A DNA stretch of 64,000 bases from JACRLV01 sp045863555 (GCA_045863555.1 BTUU01000004.1:62001-126000), one strand, 5' to 3'. Shown: positions 1-8,508, counted from the stretch's first letter. The notes: generated by a model not told the origin, from the sequence alone. Program-made: numbers and translations.

Positions 1-1
1 T

Positions 2-280
2 ATCGCCGGATTCGACCGGCTGGCGACGTTTGACGCCGACTGCTGGCTGGAGGATGCGCCGGAAGAGGGCGAGAAGTCGATCATCACGGTCCTCGAAGAC
101 ACGGCGGTCGAGATGGACCTGTGGTTCGCGTGGCGGCACGGGCCGGATGCGCTGGTGCGGGTCGTGCTCGAACTCGTCGCCCGGGGCGTGCGGTACTTTG
201 ACTTCGCCGACATCGACGAAACGCCGCCGCAGACGATCGACTGGCTGCGGCAGGCGGTACGATACGCAAGGAGAACATGA
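2..280 (+). CDS. Unrecognised protein, C-terminal 92 residues only
   Basis: An open frame enters from the left edge and ends at a TGA that overlaps the next ATG (ATGA). The visible part is acidic and probably soluble, with the stretches TVLEDTAVEMDLWFAW and VRYFDFADIDETPPQTIDWL; I see no membrane segment or catalytic motif. Tight overlap with the following lipoprotein gene suggests cotranscription. I do not recognise the family, and the N-terminus lies outside the window. Confidence 0.6.
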   Translation: MAGFDRLATFDADCWLEDAPEEGEKSIITVLEDTAVEMDLWFAWRHGPDALVRVVLELVARGVRYFDFADIDETPPQTIDWLRQAVRYARRT

Positions 281-966
281 TTCTGGGGTCCCTGACGACG
301 AATTGGCCGGGCGATGTGCGAATCTGGCGGCGGCTGCGCGGCTGGGTGGGCGTACTGCTTCTTATCTCGGCCGTGGCCGCGGCGGGTTGCGGCAAATCGC
401 GCGACAAGAACTCGCGGAAGGCGCAGTCCCAGCCTGCGACGACGTCCGCGCCGCGCGCGCAGTATTCGTTCGCGGAACCGGCGGTCGTCACCCGGTATCC
501 GGTGGCGATCGGGTTCATCAACACGTTTCTTGAGACGTGCATGACCGGCGACTACCTGGCTTACCGGCGGCTCGTGAGCCGCTATGAACAGCCGGAGAGT
601 CGGGAGCGCTTTGAGGCGATCTACCGGAATCTGCGGTCGATCGTCGTGGACTCGGTCGAACTGCTTGGCCCGGAGAGACGGGGATTGTGGCGGCGCGCGA
701 CGACGCAGGCGCAAGTCGAAGACGTGTACCTCGTGATCAGCACGGTGAATTTCGATCCGGACGCGAACATCTCGCTACGGCATCGCAATCGGCAGGTCGC
801 GATACTCGTATTCGAGGAGGACTCCGCCTGGCGGATGTGCCCCGCGCCCGCGTCGCTTCAGCCCGGCGGGTCGGCCGACAGAGAGGGCGGCGCGGCCGGT
901 GCGACCTCCACGCAGGCGAGCCAGCCGACGCCCGAATACCCATGGGAAACCGACGGCGATTACTGA
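277..966 (+). CDS. Putative lipoprotein of unknown function
   Basis: The 229-residue product has a basic stretch (IWRRLRGW), a hydrophobic core and a lipobox ending VAAAGC, with Cys38 as the expected lipidation site. It should therefore be membrane-anchored on the outer face of the cytoplasmic membrane or in the outer membrane. The mature part (YRRLVSRYEQPESRERFEAIYRNL) looks like a small periplasmic domain, and the last 40 residues are Ser/Thr/Gln-rich. The ATG overlaps the previous stop; an in-frame GTG at 316 would give a shorter, more typical signal peptide and is an alternative start. No family recognised. Confidence 0.7.
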   Translation: MILGSLTTNWPGDVRIWRRLRGWVGVLLLISAVAAAGCGKSRDKNSRKAQSQPATTSAPRAQYSFAEPAVVTRYPVAIGFINTFLETCMTGDYLAYRRLVSRYEQPESRERFEAIYRNLRSIVVDSVELLGPERRGLWRRATTQAQVEDVYLVISTVNFDPDANISLRHRNRQVAILVFEEDSAWRMCPAPASLQPGGSADREGGAAGATSTQASQPTPEYPWETDGDY

Positions 967-1778
967 TGGGCATTGCGGCCGCGCTGCTCGCGAGTGCGAT
1001 CTGCGCGGGGCAAACCGGCCCCGCATCGACGAGCGGACCGGCGAGCCGGGCCGGGCGCGACGCGCGGGATGGTGCGCGTGAGCTCTCCGAGATCAAGGAT
1101 TTCTCGTTCAGCTACGCGCAGCCCGGGTTCTACTCGCTGCTCCGGCACGTCAAGCAGCAGGGACTCGATCCGGCGCGTCCACCGGTCGAGGGCGCAGCCT
1201 GGACCGAACTGCTGGAGCGGCCGGCGGACTTTCGCGGGGCGCTGCTCCGCGTATCGGGCGTGGTGGCCGGGAACCGCCGGTGGAAGCACAACAGCGCTGA
1301 GTACGAGGACATCGGCTACGTCAGCGAAGTGCACCTCACGCAGGCGGACCAGCCGCTGATCTGCAAGCTGATCCTGACGGGGGACGCGAGCGACGTGCCG
1401 CTGGGAGCGATGATCGACGTTGACGCGTACTTCGTGACGATTCAGCACTATTACAGCGAATCGAAGCGGCAATGCCAGGCGGCGGTATTCGTCGGCGTGG
1501 GGCCGACGACGGTCTCGACCGCCGGCGCGGCTCCGCAGCGGGCGTTCGACTGGACCGGCCCGATCCTCGCCACAACGGGAGGATTCCTCATCGCGTACCT
1601 GATTCTGAAGCGAACCCTGCGCGGGCACCGGCCGATCGAATCGCTGCGCGCGTCGAAGCCCGCGCCGCTGCACCTCGCCGATGATCTCGCCGCGTGGGTG
1701 CGGAGCGAGCACACGGATGCGGGGCATGGCGACCGATCGTCGCCTTCCGACCGTGAAAGCGAGCCGCGACGCGAATGA
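942..1778 (+). CDS. Exported single-pass membrane protein, unknown function
   Basis: I start at ATG 942 because MGNRRRLL gives a positively charged n-region before a hydrophobic core that could be cleaved after CAG; ATG 966, overlapping the previous stop, is the alternative. The roughly 170-residue exported domain contains a compact, possibly OB-like beta region (RGALLRVSGVVAGNRRW through IDVDAYFVTIQHYY). A hydrophobic segment near residues 205-222 (ILATTGGFLIAYLIL) and a basic tail then form a C-terminal anchor. It overlaps the upstream lipoprotein gene and, by ATGA, the downstream amidohydrolase gene, so the group is probably one operon. The OB-like reading is tentative. Confidence 0.65.
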   Translation: MGNRRRLLMGIAAALLASAICAGQTGPASTSGPASRAGRDARDGARELSEIKDFSFSYAQPGFYSLLRHVKQQGLDPARPPVEGAAWTELLERPADFRGALLRVSGVVAGNRRWKHNSAEYEDIGYVSEVHLTQADQPLICKLILTGDASDVPLGAMIDVDAYFVTIQHYYSESKRQCQAAVFVGVGPTTVSTAGAAPQRAFDWTGPILATTGGFLIAYLILKRTLRGHRPIESLRASKPAPLHLADDLAAWVRSEHTDAGHGDRSSPSDRESEPRRE

Positions 1779-2875
1779 TCATCGATGTTCACTGTCACTA
1801 TTCGTTTTCGCGCCTCGAAGCCGATCCGGCGATCGAGCGGTTTTCCTTTGAGCCGGCGCGGGTAGACGGCGCGCCCGCGCTCGATTCGTACCTCTCGCCG
1901 CGATCGATCAATCGGCTGAGCTTTCGCGTTTTCCGCTGGCTGCTCGGCATCCCCGGCAACATTCCGCCCGGCCCGCCGCTCGACGCCCATCTTGCGGAGA
2001 TCTACGACGCACACCTGCTCGCGCCGGGGCCGATCGAGCGCTACGTGCTGCTCGCGTTCGACGCCTACCGCGACCGGCACGGCCGGCTCACGCCGCAGCC
2101 GGCGTACCCCAGCGCTGCGGGCGGCGACCTGTACACGTCGAACTCGCTGGTGCGGGCGGCGTGCCGGAAGAACCCGGAGCGGTTTCTTTTCGGGGCGTCG
2201 GTGCACCCCTACCGGCCCGACGCGGTCGCCGCGGTGCGCGAGGTCTTTGCGGGCGGCGCGTGCCTGCTGAAATGGCTGCCGCTGCACCAGAACATCGACA
2301 TCGAGGATCCGCGGACGATCGACGTGCTGCGCTGCTGCGCGGAGATCGGACTGCCGATCCTCGTTCACTACAACGCCGAATTCACGCTGAGCACGAACCA
2401 CCCCGGGCTGGTACCGATCGCCCCGCTGCTCGGCGTGCTGCGTCGGCTGCGCAGCGAGGGGGCGATGCCGACGACGATTGTCGCGCACGCGGCCACGCCG
2501 GTGACCTCGTGGGGCGACTGGGAGCCCTATGAGCAGCTTCTGGAGGCGATGACCGGTGAATTCGCGGACGCTCCGCTCTACGCGGATATCTCCGCGCTGA
2601 CGACGCCCGGGAAGATCCGGTTCTTCCGGCAGATGGCGGCGCGGCAGGACCTGCACCATCGATTGCTGTTCGGCACGGACTTTCCGGTTCCGGCGGCGCT
2701 CTGGCGAATCCGCGATCTGCTGCGGCGGGAATACAAGCCGACGCTGGCAAATCCCTCCTGGCCCCAGCGCGTCGCACTCGCGTGCCGGTGCGCGGGTTTC
2801 AATGACATCACGTTTCACCGGGCGTCGATGGTGCTGCCGAATCTTCAGGCCTTCTGCGCGGGGGCGACGCGCTGA
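1775..2875 (+). CDS. Amidohydrolase-family (TIM-barrel) metal-dependent hydrolase
   Basis: The protein of 366 residues opens with IIDVHCHYS, the HxH metal motif (His6, His8) of amidohydrolase-2 type TIM barrels. Later family landmarks are ILVHYNAEF, TIVAHAATPV and the terminal metal/catalytic Asp in LLFGTDFPVP. There is no signal peptide, so it should be cytoplasmic. The ATG overlaps the previous TGA, consistent with translational coupling. The family hydrolyses or decarboxylates diverse substrates; nothing in the sequence or context fixes this one. A strong hairpin follows within 30 bases. Confidence 0.8.
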   Translation: MIIDVHCHYSFSRLEADPAIERFSFEPARVDGAPALDSYLSPRSINRLSFRVFRWLLGIPGNIPPGPPLDAHLAEIYDAHLLAPGPIERYVLLAFDAYRDRHGRLTPQPAYPSAAGGDLYTSNSLVRAACRKNPERFLFGASVHPYRPDAVAAVREVFAGGACLLKWLPLHQNIDIEDPRTIDVLRCCAEIGLPILVHYNAEFTLSTNHPGLVPIAPLLGVLRRLRSEGAMPTTIVAHAATPVTSWGDWEPYEQLLEAMTGEFADAPLYADISALTTPGKIRFFRQMAARQDLHHRLLFGTDFPVPAALWRIRDLLRREYKPTLANPSWPQRVALACRCAGFNDITFHRASMVLPNLQAFCAGATR

Positions 2876-2895
2876 AGCCCGGAGCGCCGCGGATG

Positions 2896-2940
2896 AAAAA
2901 ACGGCGGCCGCGCAGGGCTGCACTGCCCCGCGCGGCCGCC
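2896..2940. terminator. Bidirectional intrinsic terminator between convergent genes
   Basis: Perfect 11-bp stem (2903-2913 with 2930-2940, GGCGGCCGCGC) enclosing a partly paired loop. On the minus strand it is followed at once by a run of six T (complement of 2896-2901), so it should end the groES transcript. Read on the plus strand it ends the amidohydrolase operon, with a weaker T stretch (GATTTTC). Confidence 0.75.
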
Positions 2941-2965
2941 TGTGATTTTCGGACAGGAAGGCCCG

Positions 2966-3280
2966 CTACTGGCGGATGACTTCCGCGTGAATGTCGGCGA
3001 GTTCGTCGACGCTTCCGCCGTAGGTTTCGAAGCCGGCCTGGAATTCAAACCGGCCTGAGTCGAACTGGGCGGCGTTGGCGACGAAATCAATCTCGGAGAG
3101 ATCGTCGGCGAAACGAAGCTTCACGCATGTCAGACCCGGCTTCTGATTCACGACGTCGACCGCGTCAGCCACGGCCCGATGAATCTCGGCTTTCATGACG
3201 TCCCTTTCCGAAAACACCCCGGGCTCGAGCGCTCGATCCTGGCGGATCAACTCCAACGCCCGCCCGTCCCGCAGTATCAA
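2966..3280 (-). CDS. Small protein coupled to groES, unknown function
   Basis: The product of 104 residues has no recognised domain or membrane segment; the C-terminal half is acidic (FADDLSEIDFVANAAQFDSG). The longest frame starts with TTG, whose last bases overlap the groES TGA (TTGA), implying translational coupling. A second candidate is ATG at 3196, preceded by AAAGGGAC at good spacing, giving MKAEIHRAVADAV and 76 residues. It sits between groES and a strong terminator, so it is the last gene of a two-gene transcript. A role linked to the chaperonin is only inference from position. Confidence 0.55.
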   Translation of the reverse strand: MILRDGRALELIRQDRALEPGVFSERDVMKAEIHRAVADAVDVVNQKPGLTCVKLRFADDLSEIDFVANAAQFDSGRFEFQAGFETYGGSVDELADIHAEVIRQ

Positions 3281-3573
3281 TCGAGGACGGCCAGAATGTC
3301 TGACTCGTCCATGATGATCAGTTCTTCGCCGTCGACCTTCACTTCGGTGCCGGCATAGCTGGTGAAGAGGACCTGGTCGCCCTTCTTGACCTGCAGCGCC
3401 TTGCGACTGCCGGTATCCAGCAGCTTGCCTTCGCCGACCGACATTACTGTACCGCGCTTCGGCTTCTCTTTGGCCGAATCCGGGAGGACAATTCCGCCCG
3501 CAGTCTTTGAATCGGCTTCAAGACGCTTGACGATGACCTTTTCTCCAAGCGGCCGAATCGAAATGCCCGGCAT
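3277..3573 (-). CDS. groS: Co-chaperonin GroES
   Basis: This is a full-length GroES of 98 residues: IRPLGEKVIVKRLE at the N-terminus, the mobile-loop region ADSKTAGGIVLPDSAKEKP with the GroEL-contacting hydrophobic tripeptide IVL, then RGTVMSVGEGK and the C-terminal strand DGEELIIMDESDILAVL. It caps the GroEL folding chamber in the cytoplasm. The ribosome site AAGGAG lies 8 bases before ATG. groEL is not adjacent, and I saw no CIRCE element (TTAGCACTC-N9-GAGTGCTAA) upstream, so heat control by HrcA is not supported here. The 298 bases upstream (3574-3871) contain no convincing gene. Confidence 0.95.
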   Translation of the reverse strand: MPGISIRPLGEKVIVKRLEADSKTAGGIVLPDSAKEKPKRGTVMSVGEGKLLDTGSRKALQVKKGDQVLFTSYAGTEVKVDGEELIIMDESDILAVLD

Positions 3574-3871
3574 CCGCGTACTCCTTCTAGGCTAGGAATC
3601 TTGACGATCGTTGCCCGGTCCGTCAACGAAAAAACGGGGGCTGCGGAGGCACTGGCAATTCGCATACCGGAATTCGGTACAGTCGTCTCGCGACTCTAAG
3701 ACACGATTATGAAATGGTTTACGTGCACATCCCCGATTCAGGATGCAACCGCGACTGTCAGATTGGCACCCTTATCGCGTGTCGGAATTCCGCCGGAATC
3801 GGGTGCGGACCGCGAGCGGAGCGCCCCCTGGCGGGCCGCGAGGTCCCAGAATCGGGCGACCTCGGAAGGGT

Positions 3872-4594
3872 TCAGTCCTTCAGCGAGAAGGGCGTAAAGT
3901 TCGTCTGCGTGTCGTAATAATCTTCCTTCTCGACGCGCTTGAGCCAGTTGACCACGAGGTACGTCAGGGGCGTGAAAACGACCTCGACCGCGACTTTCAG
4001 GCCCCAATTGAACAGGACGACGCGCAGGATGGTGTCGCTATCCCAGCCGGTCTGGCCGTAGAACGCGAGCGGATAAAAGATTGCGCTGTCGGCCGCCTGT
4101 CCCACGAACGTGGATCCGATGGTCCGGGTCCAGAGCCAGCGCCCGCGCGTGAGCAACTTCATTTTCGCGAGGGCGAAGGAGTTCACGAAATCGCCGACCC
4201 AGTACGCGAGGATTGAAGCGCCGACGATTCGCCAGCTTGATCCGAAGACGGTTTCGAGGGCGGACTGATAATTCGCCTGAGAAGCGACACCGGGCATCGC
4301 GATGACAATCTGGCTCATCAGGACGTAAAACAGCATCGCGCCGAAGCCCGCCCAGATCACCTTGCGTGCCCGGGCATAGCCATACACTTCCGTCAGGATG
4401 TCGCCGAAGATGTAGCTGATTGGAAAGAAGAGATTGCCTGCGCCAAACGTCAGGGGAAACCAACCGAAGACGCTCACGGAGCAGACTTTGCCTGGCCCGA
4501 TCATGTTCGAGCAGAGCAGGACGGTCACGAACGCGGCCATCACGAGGTCGTAGTACTTGTAGTGGCGCGGATTCTGTGCGTGCGGCGTCGTCAT
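3872..4594 (-). CDS. yhhQ: Queuosine precursor transporter, YhhQ/VUT family
   Basis: An integral membrane protein of 240 residues with about six hydrophobic segments. The family-typical stretches are YYDLVMAAFVTVLLCSNMI, FPISYIFGDILTEVYGY, FVNSFALAKMK and the conserved TIGSTFVGQAADSAIF. The family imports 7-deazaguanine precursors (preQ0/preQ1) for tRNA queuosine. The start lies 6 bases beyond the stop of the upstream SDR gene, so it is probably cotranscribed with it. No other queuosine genes are in the window. Family assignment is firm; substrate is by homology. Confidence 0.9.
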   Translation of the reverse strand: MTTPHAQNPRHYKYYDLVMAAFVTVLLCSNMIGPGKVCSVSVFGWFPLTFGAGNLFFPISYIFGDILTEVYGYARARKVIWAGFGAMLFYVLMSQIVIAMPGVASQANYQSALETVFGSSWRIVGASILAYWVGDFVNSFALAKMKLLTRGRWLWTRTIGSTFVGQAADSAIFYPLAFYGQTGWDSDTILRVVLFNWGLKVAVEVVFTPLTYLVVNWLKRVEKEDYYDTQTNFTPFSLKD

Positions 4595-4600
4595 GGGGCC

Positions 4601-5299
4601 CTATTTTCGAACGAGGATGGTCTGTCCGACGCTGTGGGCCAGCGCGGGCCCGCAGCACGCCTCGATCAGCGCCGCGACGTCATCCGGCGCGAGCGTCTGC
4701 GCCGGCGGGATGTTCTTGAAATGCCGGCGGAGCATCTGCGTTTCGGTCGCGCCGGGGGCCACTGCGAAGACCCGGATGTTGCACTTCTTTCCTTCCTCGG
4801 CCGTCGCGCGGGTGAAGATGTTTACCCAGGCCTTTGCGCCGCCGTAGATCGCAAAGCCGGGGAACGGATCGACCGATGCGAGCGAGGAAACGTTGATGAT
4901 CGTGCCTCCCCCGCCGTCCTGCATCACGGGCCATGCCGCCCGGGTGCAGTAGAAAACCGAGCCGGTGTTGATCCGCATGCACTCTTCGAACGCCTCGTCG
5001 GTCGTCTCGGCGACGGAGCCCAGCGGGGCGTTGCCGGCGTTGTTCACGAGCACGTCGATTCGCCCGAAGCGGCTTTTGGCGACGTCGATCAGTTCACGCG
5101 CTCCGGCGGCCGTGCCGACGTCGACGGGAACGGCTTCGCAGGCCGCCCCGGTCTCGCGAATCTGCGCGACGGCGGTCTCCAGTCCGGAAGCGGATCGGGC
5201 GGCGATCACGACGGAACTGCCGGAACGGGCGAAACGGAGCGCGGTGGCGAGCCCGATTCCGCGGCTCGCACCGGTGACGACACATACGCGATTGCTCAT
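4601..5299 (-). CDS. Short-chain dehydrogenase/reductase
   Basis: The protein has 232 residues from the ATG at 5299, where CVVTGASRGIG supplies the classical SDR nucleotide motif (TGxxxGxG) right after the N-terminus. NNAG follows, then the catalytic serine in NVSSLASVDPFPG and the YxxxK pair in YGGAK. It is a cytoplasmic NAD(P)H-dependent oxidoreductase of classical SDR length; the substrate cannot be told. The frame is open further upstream, but that extension is Arg-rich, unlike the family, and overlaps a MazG-like gene. It lies 56 bases after the MazG-like gene and 6 before yhhQ. Confidence 0.88.
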   Translation of the reverse strand: MSNRVCVVTGASRGIGLATALRFARSGSSVVIAARSASGLETAVAQIRETGAACEAVPVDVGTAAGARELIDVAKSRFGRIDVLVNNAGNAPLGSVAETTDEAFEECMRINTGSVFYCTRAAWPVMQDGGGGTIINVSSLASVDPFPGFAIYGGAKAWVNIFTRATAEEGKKCNIRVFAVAPGATETQMLRRHFKNIPPAQTLAPDDVAALIEACCGPALAHSVGQTILVRK

Positions 5300-5355
5300 A
5301 AGACCGGATTGTAGAGCGAAGCGGCGGGGATCGCGCCAGACTGCGCCGGCGCCGG

Positions 5356-5733
5356 CTACACGCCGGGCGGCTTGAAGTAGCGGCCGCGGAATTCGTCGGC
5401 GGGGTACTTCGATCGGTTTTTCACCATTTTCCGACGGATGGCCTCGGAGAGGTCGACGTCGAGGACGTTTGCCATCGCGAGCAGAAAACACGCGATATCC
5501 GCCATTTCGTCGCAGATCTCGCCGCGAATGCGCTCGTCGCCGGCCGCGCCGGCAAGCTCCTCCGAGCGGAGCCACTGAAAGTGCTCCATCAACTCGGCCG
5601 CCTCGATCGCGATCGCCATGGAGAGGTTCTTCGGGTCGTGATAGCGCTGCCAGTCGCGCTCGGCGACGAACTCGCGCACGAGATCCCGCAACTGTCCGAC
5701 TGTCGTATCCCTGTCCGGCATCGCACGCTCCAT
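5356..5733 (-). CDS. MazG-like nucleotide pyrophosphohydrolase
   Basis: This 125-residue protein fits the single-domain MazG-like (all-alpha NTP-PPase) group, often annotated as dCTP pyrophosphatase. The metal-binding pattern EAAELMEHFQW followed by EICDEMADIACFLLAMA gives the ExxE...ExxD acidic helices. NLSMAIAIEAAEL and KNRSKYPADEFRGRY are also typical. It would cleave an NTP/dNTP to NMP and PPi. Start ATG 5733 lies one base after the kinase stop, implying coupling; ATG 5721 is an alternative. Its place behind a sigma factor and kinase is unusual for a house-cleaning enzyme. Confidence 0.85.
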   Translation of the reverse strand: MERAMPDRDTTVGQLRDLVREFVAERDWQRYHDPKNLSMAIAIEAAELMEHFQWLRSEELAGAAGDERIRGEICDEMADIACFLLAMANVLDVDLSEAIRRKMVKNRSKYPADEFRGRYFKPPGV

Positions 5734-5734
5734 T

Positions 5735-6892
5735 TCAGCCCCGTCGCCGCCAGCCCTCGCCCGCCAGCCGCCGCAGCCATTGCACGAATGTCGGCTGCTC
5801 CGGCCGGCCACGCATGAGTCCCGCCACGGCGTCAGCGAATTCGCCAGCGCTGCGAAAGCGTTTGGCGGGGCTTTTTTCGAGCGCCTTCATCGTAATGGCG
5901 TCGATGCCGGCCGGGAGGGCGTGGTTGACCTCGCGCGGCCGGAGGGGCACGCTCTCGCGTATGAGGCGGCGGGCCTCGTCGGGGAAATAGGGCGTCGCCC
6001 GGTACGGCGGCTGGTCGGTAAGCAATTCGTAGAGGATGACGCCGAGCGTGTAGATGTCGCTGCGGCTGTCGATCCTGCCCGCGGCCTCGCCGGCCTGCTC
6101 GGGGCTCATGTAGCGGATGGTGCCGACGCCGGAGCCCTCCTCGCTCTGGCCGACGAGCGAGGCGAGGCCGAAATCGACGACCTTGGGCTGGCCGGCCTCG
6201 TCGACGAGGATGTTTGACGGTTTCAGGTCGCGATGGACGACGCCGCGCTGATGGGCGTAGTCGATGGCCTCGCAGATCTTGATGAACACGGCGAGACGCT
6301 CGGGGAGCCGCAGGGCGAGGCGGCCGCTCGCAGCGCCGCGGGCGTTGGCGTAGTCGACGAGGTTTACGCCGGAAATCAGCTCCATTGCGAGGTAGGGTCG
6401 GCGGGTGCGGGTCTGGCCGGCGGCGAAGATCGTGGCGATGTAGGGATGCGAGAGGCGGGCGAGCACGCGCACTTCGCGGTCGAATAATTCGAGGCGGTGC
6501 GCGTCGTCGCCGCCGGTGGCCCGCATGATCTTGAGGGCGACGCGGCGCTGCGTCATCAACTGGACCGCTTCATAGACTTCGCCCATTCCGCCGGCACCGA
6601 GTTGTCTCAGGAGCGTGTAGCCTTCGACGGATGGGAAGCCGCGCACGTCGCTCGTGAAACCGCCCGGCTTGCCTGGAGCCGCGTCGTGGCGGCGGAGCAG
6701 GGCGCTGGGTTTCAGGTTCACATCGGAGAGCAGGTCATCGAACAGCCCGGGGCGGCCGCGCCACATCGACTCCAGCTCGGCGTCGATGCGGGCCTGATCT
6801 TCGGCGGAGGCTTCCTCGCTCGCGTCGTCGTTCTCGGACGGCGGCGGGATGTCGTCGGGATCGCCCGTCCAGGTTTCATCCGGGGCCGGCAT
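5735..6892 (-). CDS. Soluble Ser/Thr protein kinase, PknB/Hanks type
   Basis: A kinase domain fills residues ~92-365 of 385. The glycine loop is LGAGGMGEVYEA, the ATP lysine K121 lies in VALK, the catalytic loop is HRDLKPSN (220-227) and the DFG is at 240-242; GTIRYMSPEQA forms the activation-segment end. The first 90 residues are acidic and Pro-rich, and there is no transmembrane helix, unlike canonical PknB. The start overlaps the end of the ECF sigma gene by 17 bases. Such sigma-kinase pairs are common in planctomycetes; phosphorylation of the sigma factor is an inference. Confidence 0.93.
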   Translation of the reverse strand: MPAPDETWTGDPDDIPPPSENDDASEEASAEDQARIDAELESMWRGRPGLFDDLLSDVNLKPSALLRRHDAAPGKPGGFTSDVRGFPSVEGYTLLRQLGAGGMGEVYEAVQLMTQRRVALKIMRATGGDDAHRLELFDREVRVLARLSHPYIATIFAAGQTRTRRPYLAMELISGVNLVDYANARGAASGRLALRLPERLAVFIKICEAIDYAHQRGVVHRDLKPSNILVDEAGQPKVVDFGLASLVGQSEEGSGVGTIRYMSPEQAGEAAGRIDSRSDIYTLGVILYELLTDQPPYRATPYFPDEARRLIRESVPLRPREVNHALPAGIDAITMKALEKSPAKRFRSAGEFADAVAGLMRGRPEQPTFVQWLRRLAGEGWRRRG

Positions 6893-7517
6893 TTGATTCT
6901 CCCGACTGCGATTCGCGAAGCTGGGCGCGGAGCGCGTTGACGGCCCGCATCAGCAGCATCGACGCGGCCGGCCGAGAGATCCCGAGGCGCTCGCCGATGT
7001 CCGAGACGGAGAGCTGGTCGTAAAAGGCGAGGGTGATGACTTCGCGGTACTGAGGCCGCATCACGTCGAGCGCCGCGAGCATGCGCTGGACCTGCTCGCT
7101 CTTCTCGGCGGCGCGGCCGGGCGTCGTGTCGCTGGCGGAGAGGACGAAATCCATCATTTCGTCGTCGACGCCGGCGGCCCGCCAGGGGTCGAGGGAGACG
7201 GTGTCGGCGCGGCCCTTCGACTCGCGGCGCATGCAGATGTAATCCGCGGCTTTCCGGGCGGCGATCGCGGAGACGTAGCACTTCAGGCCGCCGACGGTCC
7301 GCCGCTCGAGGCGCGGGAGGCTGTCGAGGAGCGCAAGGAGGACGCGCTGGGCGACCTCATCGACGGCGTTGAAGCGGTCGCGGACGTTGTGGAGCCGGGC
7401 GGCGACCATGAGGCGAATCTGCGGGGCGAGGGCGTGGATGAGTTCGCGCAGCGCGGGGCGCGACCCGGCCACGCCGGCCTCGACGATCGCATCGGTGAGT
7501 TCGACGGCTCCCGGCAC
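6876..7517 (-). CDS. ECF-type RNA polymerase sigma factor
   Basis: The protein has 213 residues with a helical region-2-like part (IRLMVAARLHNVRDRFNAVD to ISAIAARKAADYI) that would bind the -10 element. A C-terminal region 4 carries a helix-turn-helix (YREVITLAFYDQLSVSDIGERLGISRPAASMLLMRAVNAL). No separate anti-sigma gene is present; the overlapping downstream kinase probably takes the regulatory role. It heads the likely five-gene transcript sigma-kinase-MazG-SDR-yhhQ. The 180 bases upstream would hold its promoter, but no convincing -35/-10 pair was identified. Confidence 0.88.
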   Translation of the reverse strand: MPGAVELTDAIVEAGVAGSRPALRELIHALAPQIRLMVAARLHNVRDRFNAVDEVAQRVLLALLDSLPRLERRTVGGLKCYVSAIAARKAADYICMRRESKGRADTVSLDPWRAAGVDDEMMDFVLSASDTTPGRAAEKSEQVQRMLAALDVMRPQYREVITLAFYDQLSVSDIGERLGISRPAASMLLMRAVNALRAQLRESQSGESNAGPG

Positions 7518-7697
7518 GCAATTCCCCTGACTGGGATGAGGGTCGGCCGCGCGGGGTTACCGTTTGAGCGGCGACGAGGGCACGTTGCGACCAGTAAGCC
7601 TAGCCGCGCTTTGCGAGGAAAGGCAACCGCAATTCCGACGGCCTGACCGCGGGGCCGGGGCGGGCCTCCGCTGTGGGCCCTCTCGCCGGGAAGGGAA

Positions 7698-8315
7698 TCA
7701 GAGCGGCCGGAGGACGGCCCTTACCGGGCTGGCGTCGAAACCGACGAGGGGCAGCGGCAGCGCGATCAGTTCGTAGACGCCGTCCGGCACGTCGCGCAGG
7801 ACGAGGCCCTCCAGGATTGCCATGTCGTGTTTGAGGATCTGGTGATGGGCGGGCAGATCCTTCGAGTCCATGAGGTCGACGCTTGGCGTGTCGAGTCCTA
7901 CCAGGCGGACGCCGTGGTTGTGGAGATAGTCGATCAGCTCGATGCTCAGGCCGGCGAAGTCGCGATTCCAGTCGTTCGGGTCGGGGAACGTGCCGGTGTG
8001 AAACAGGATCCGGGGCGCGGCGATCGGTCCGGTCAGGTGGACCGGCGCGACGCGGCCGCCGCGGGGTACGGCGACGGACATGACCTGGCAGGGGCCGAGA
8101 TAGAGGTCGAGGGGCCGTTCGTGGATCGCCGGCGCGTCCAGGCCGTAGTGATTCGGGCCGTCCGCGTGGGCGCCGAGGTGGACGGTCGCCCGGAGCGTCG
8201 AGAGGGTGATATTCGCCCCCTGCGCGATGTCGCACAGGACCTCGCGCGACGGCGGCGTATCGCCCGGCCAGACGGGCAGGTTGGCGTGGATCGGGGGCGT
8301 GATGTCGAAAAGCAT
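7698..8315 (-). CDS. kynB: Kynurenine formamidase (arylformamidase), cyclase family
   Basis: This protein of 205 residues matches the KynB layout closely: DITPPIHANLPVWPGDTP, then the metal site HLGAHADGPNHY (HxxxHxD). It continues with PLDLYLGPC, RLVGLDTPSVDLMDSKDLPAHH, MAILEGLVL and the ending ASPVRAVLRPL. The enzyme hydrolyses N-formyl-kynurenine to kynurenine and formate in tryptophan catabolism, using a metal centre. No kynA or kynU lies nearby, so the pathway partner is not shown here. It is divergent from the exported-protein cluster that starts 193 bases away. Confidence 0.88.
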   Translation of the reverse strand: MLFDITPPIHANLPVWPGDTPPSREVLCDIAQGANITLSTLRATVHLGAHADGPNHYGLDAPAIHERPLDLYLGPCQVMSVAVPRGGRVAPVHLTGPIAAPRILFHTGTFPDPNDWNRDFAGLSIELIDYLHNHGVRLVGLDTPSVDLMDSKDLPAHHQILKHDMAILEGLVLRDVPDGVYELIALPLPLVGFDASPVRAVLRPL

Positions 8316-8508
8316 GGCAATTCCCTCGGTTCCGACATTGTACGTTCGGAATTCGTGGACAGTGGCCGCGGGCAGGGCCTGGTCGGCCCTCGCGGAACGC
8401 CCTTCGGCTATGATCCTCGGGGGCGGCTAACCCCGCCGGCTCGGACGTGTCCGAAAGGTATGCGCGGCGGGCGCCGCCTGCGCAGGCATTCTCGACAGGA
8501 GTTTCACG

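Noticed and set aside
1451..2923. 490-residue minus-strand open frame opposite the amidohydrolase
   Set aside because: The plus-strand gene has all amidohydrolase metal motifs; the reverse frame is Arg-rich without motifs.
3665..3679. TACCG-GAATT-CGGTA inverted repeat upstream of groES as an operator
   Set aside because: Only 5-bp arms around an EcoRI-like centre and ~90 bases from the start codon; it does not match CIRCE, so chance cannot be excluded.
3709..3897. Short plus-strand open frame (62 residues) between groES and yhhQ
   Set aside because: Composition is unlike its neighbours, there is no SD or family, and it runs into yhhQ on the opposite strand.
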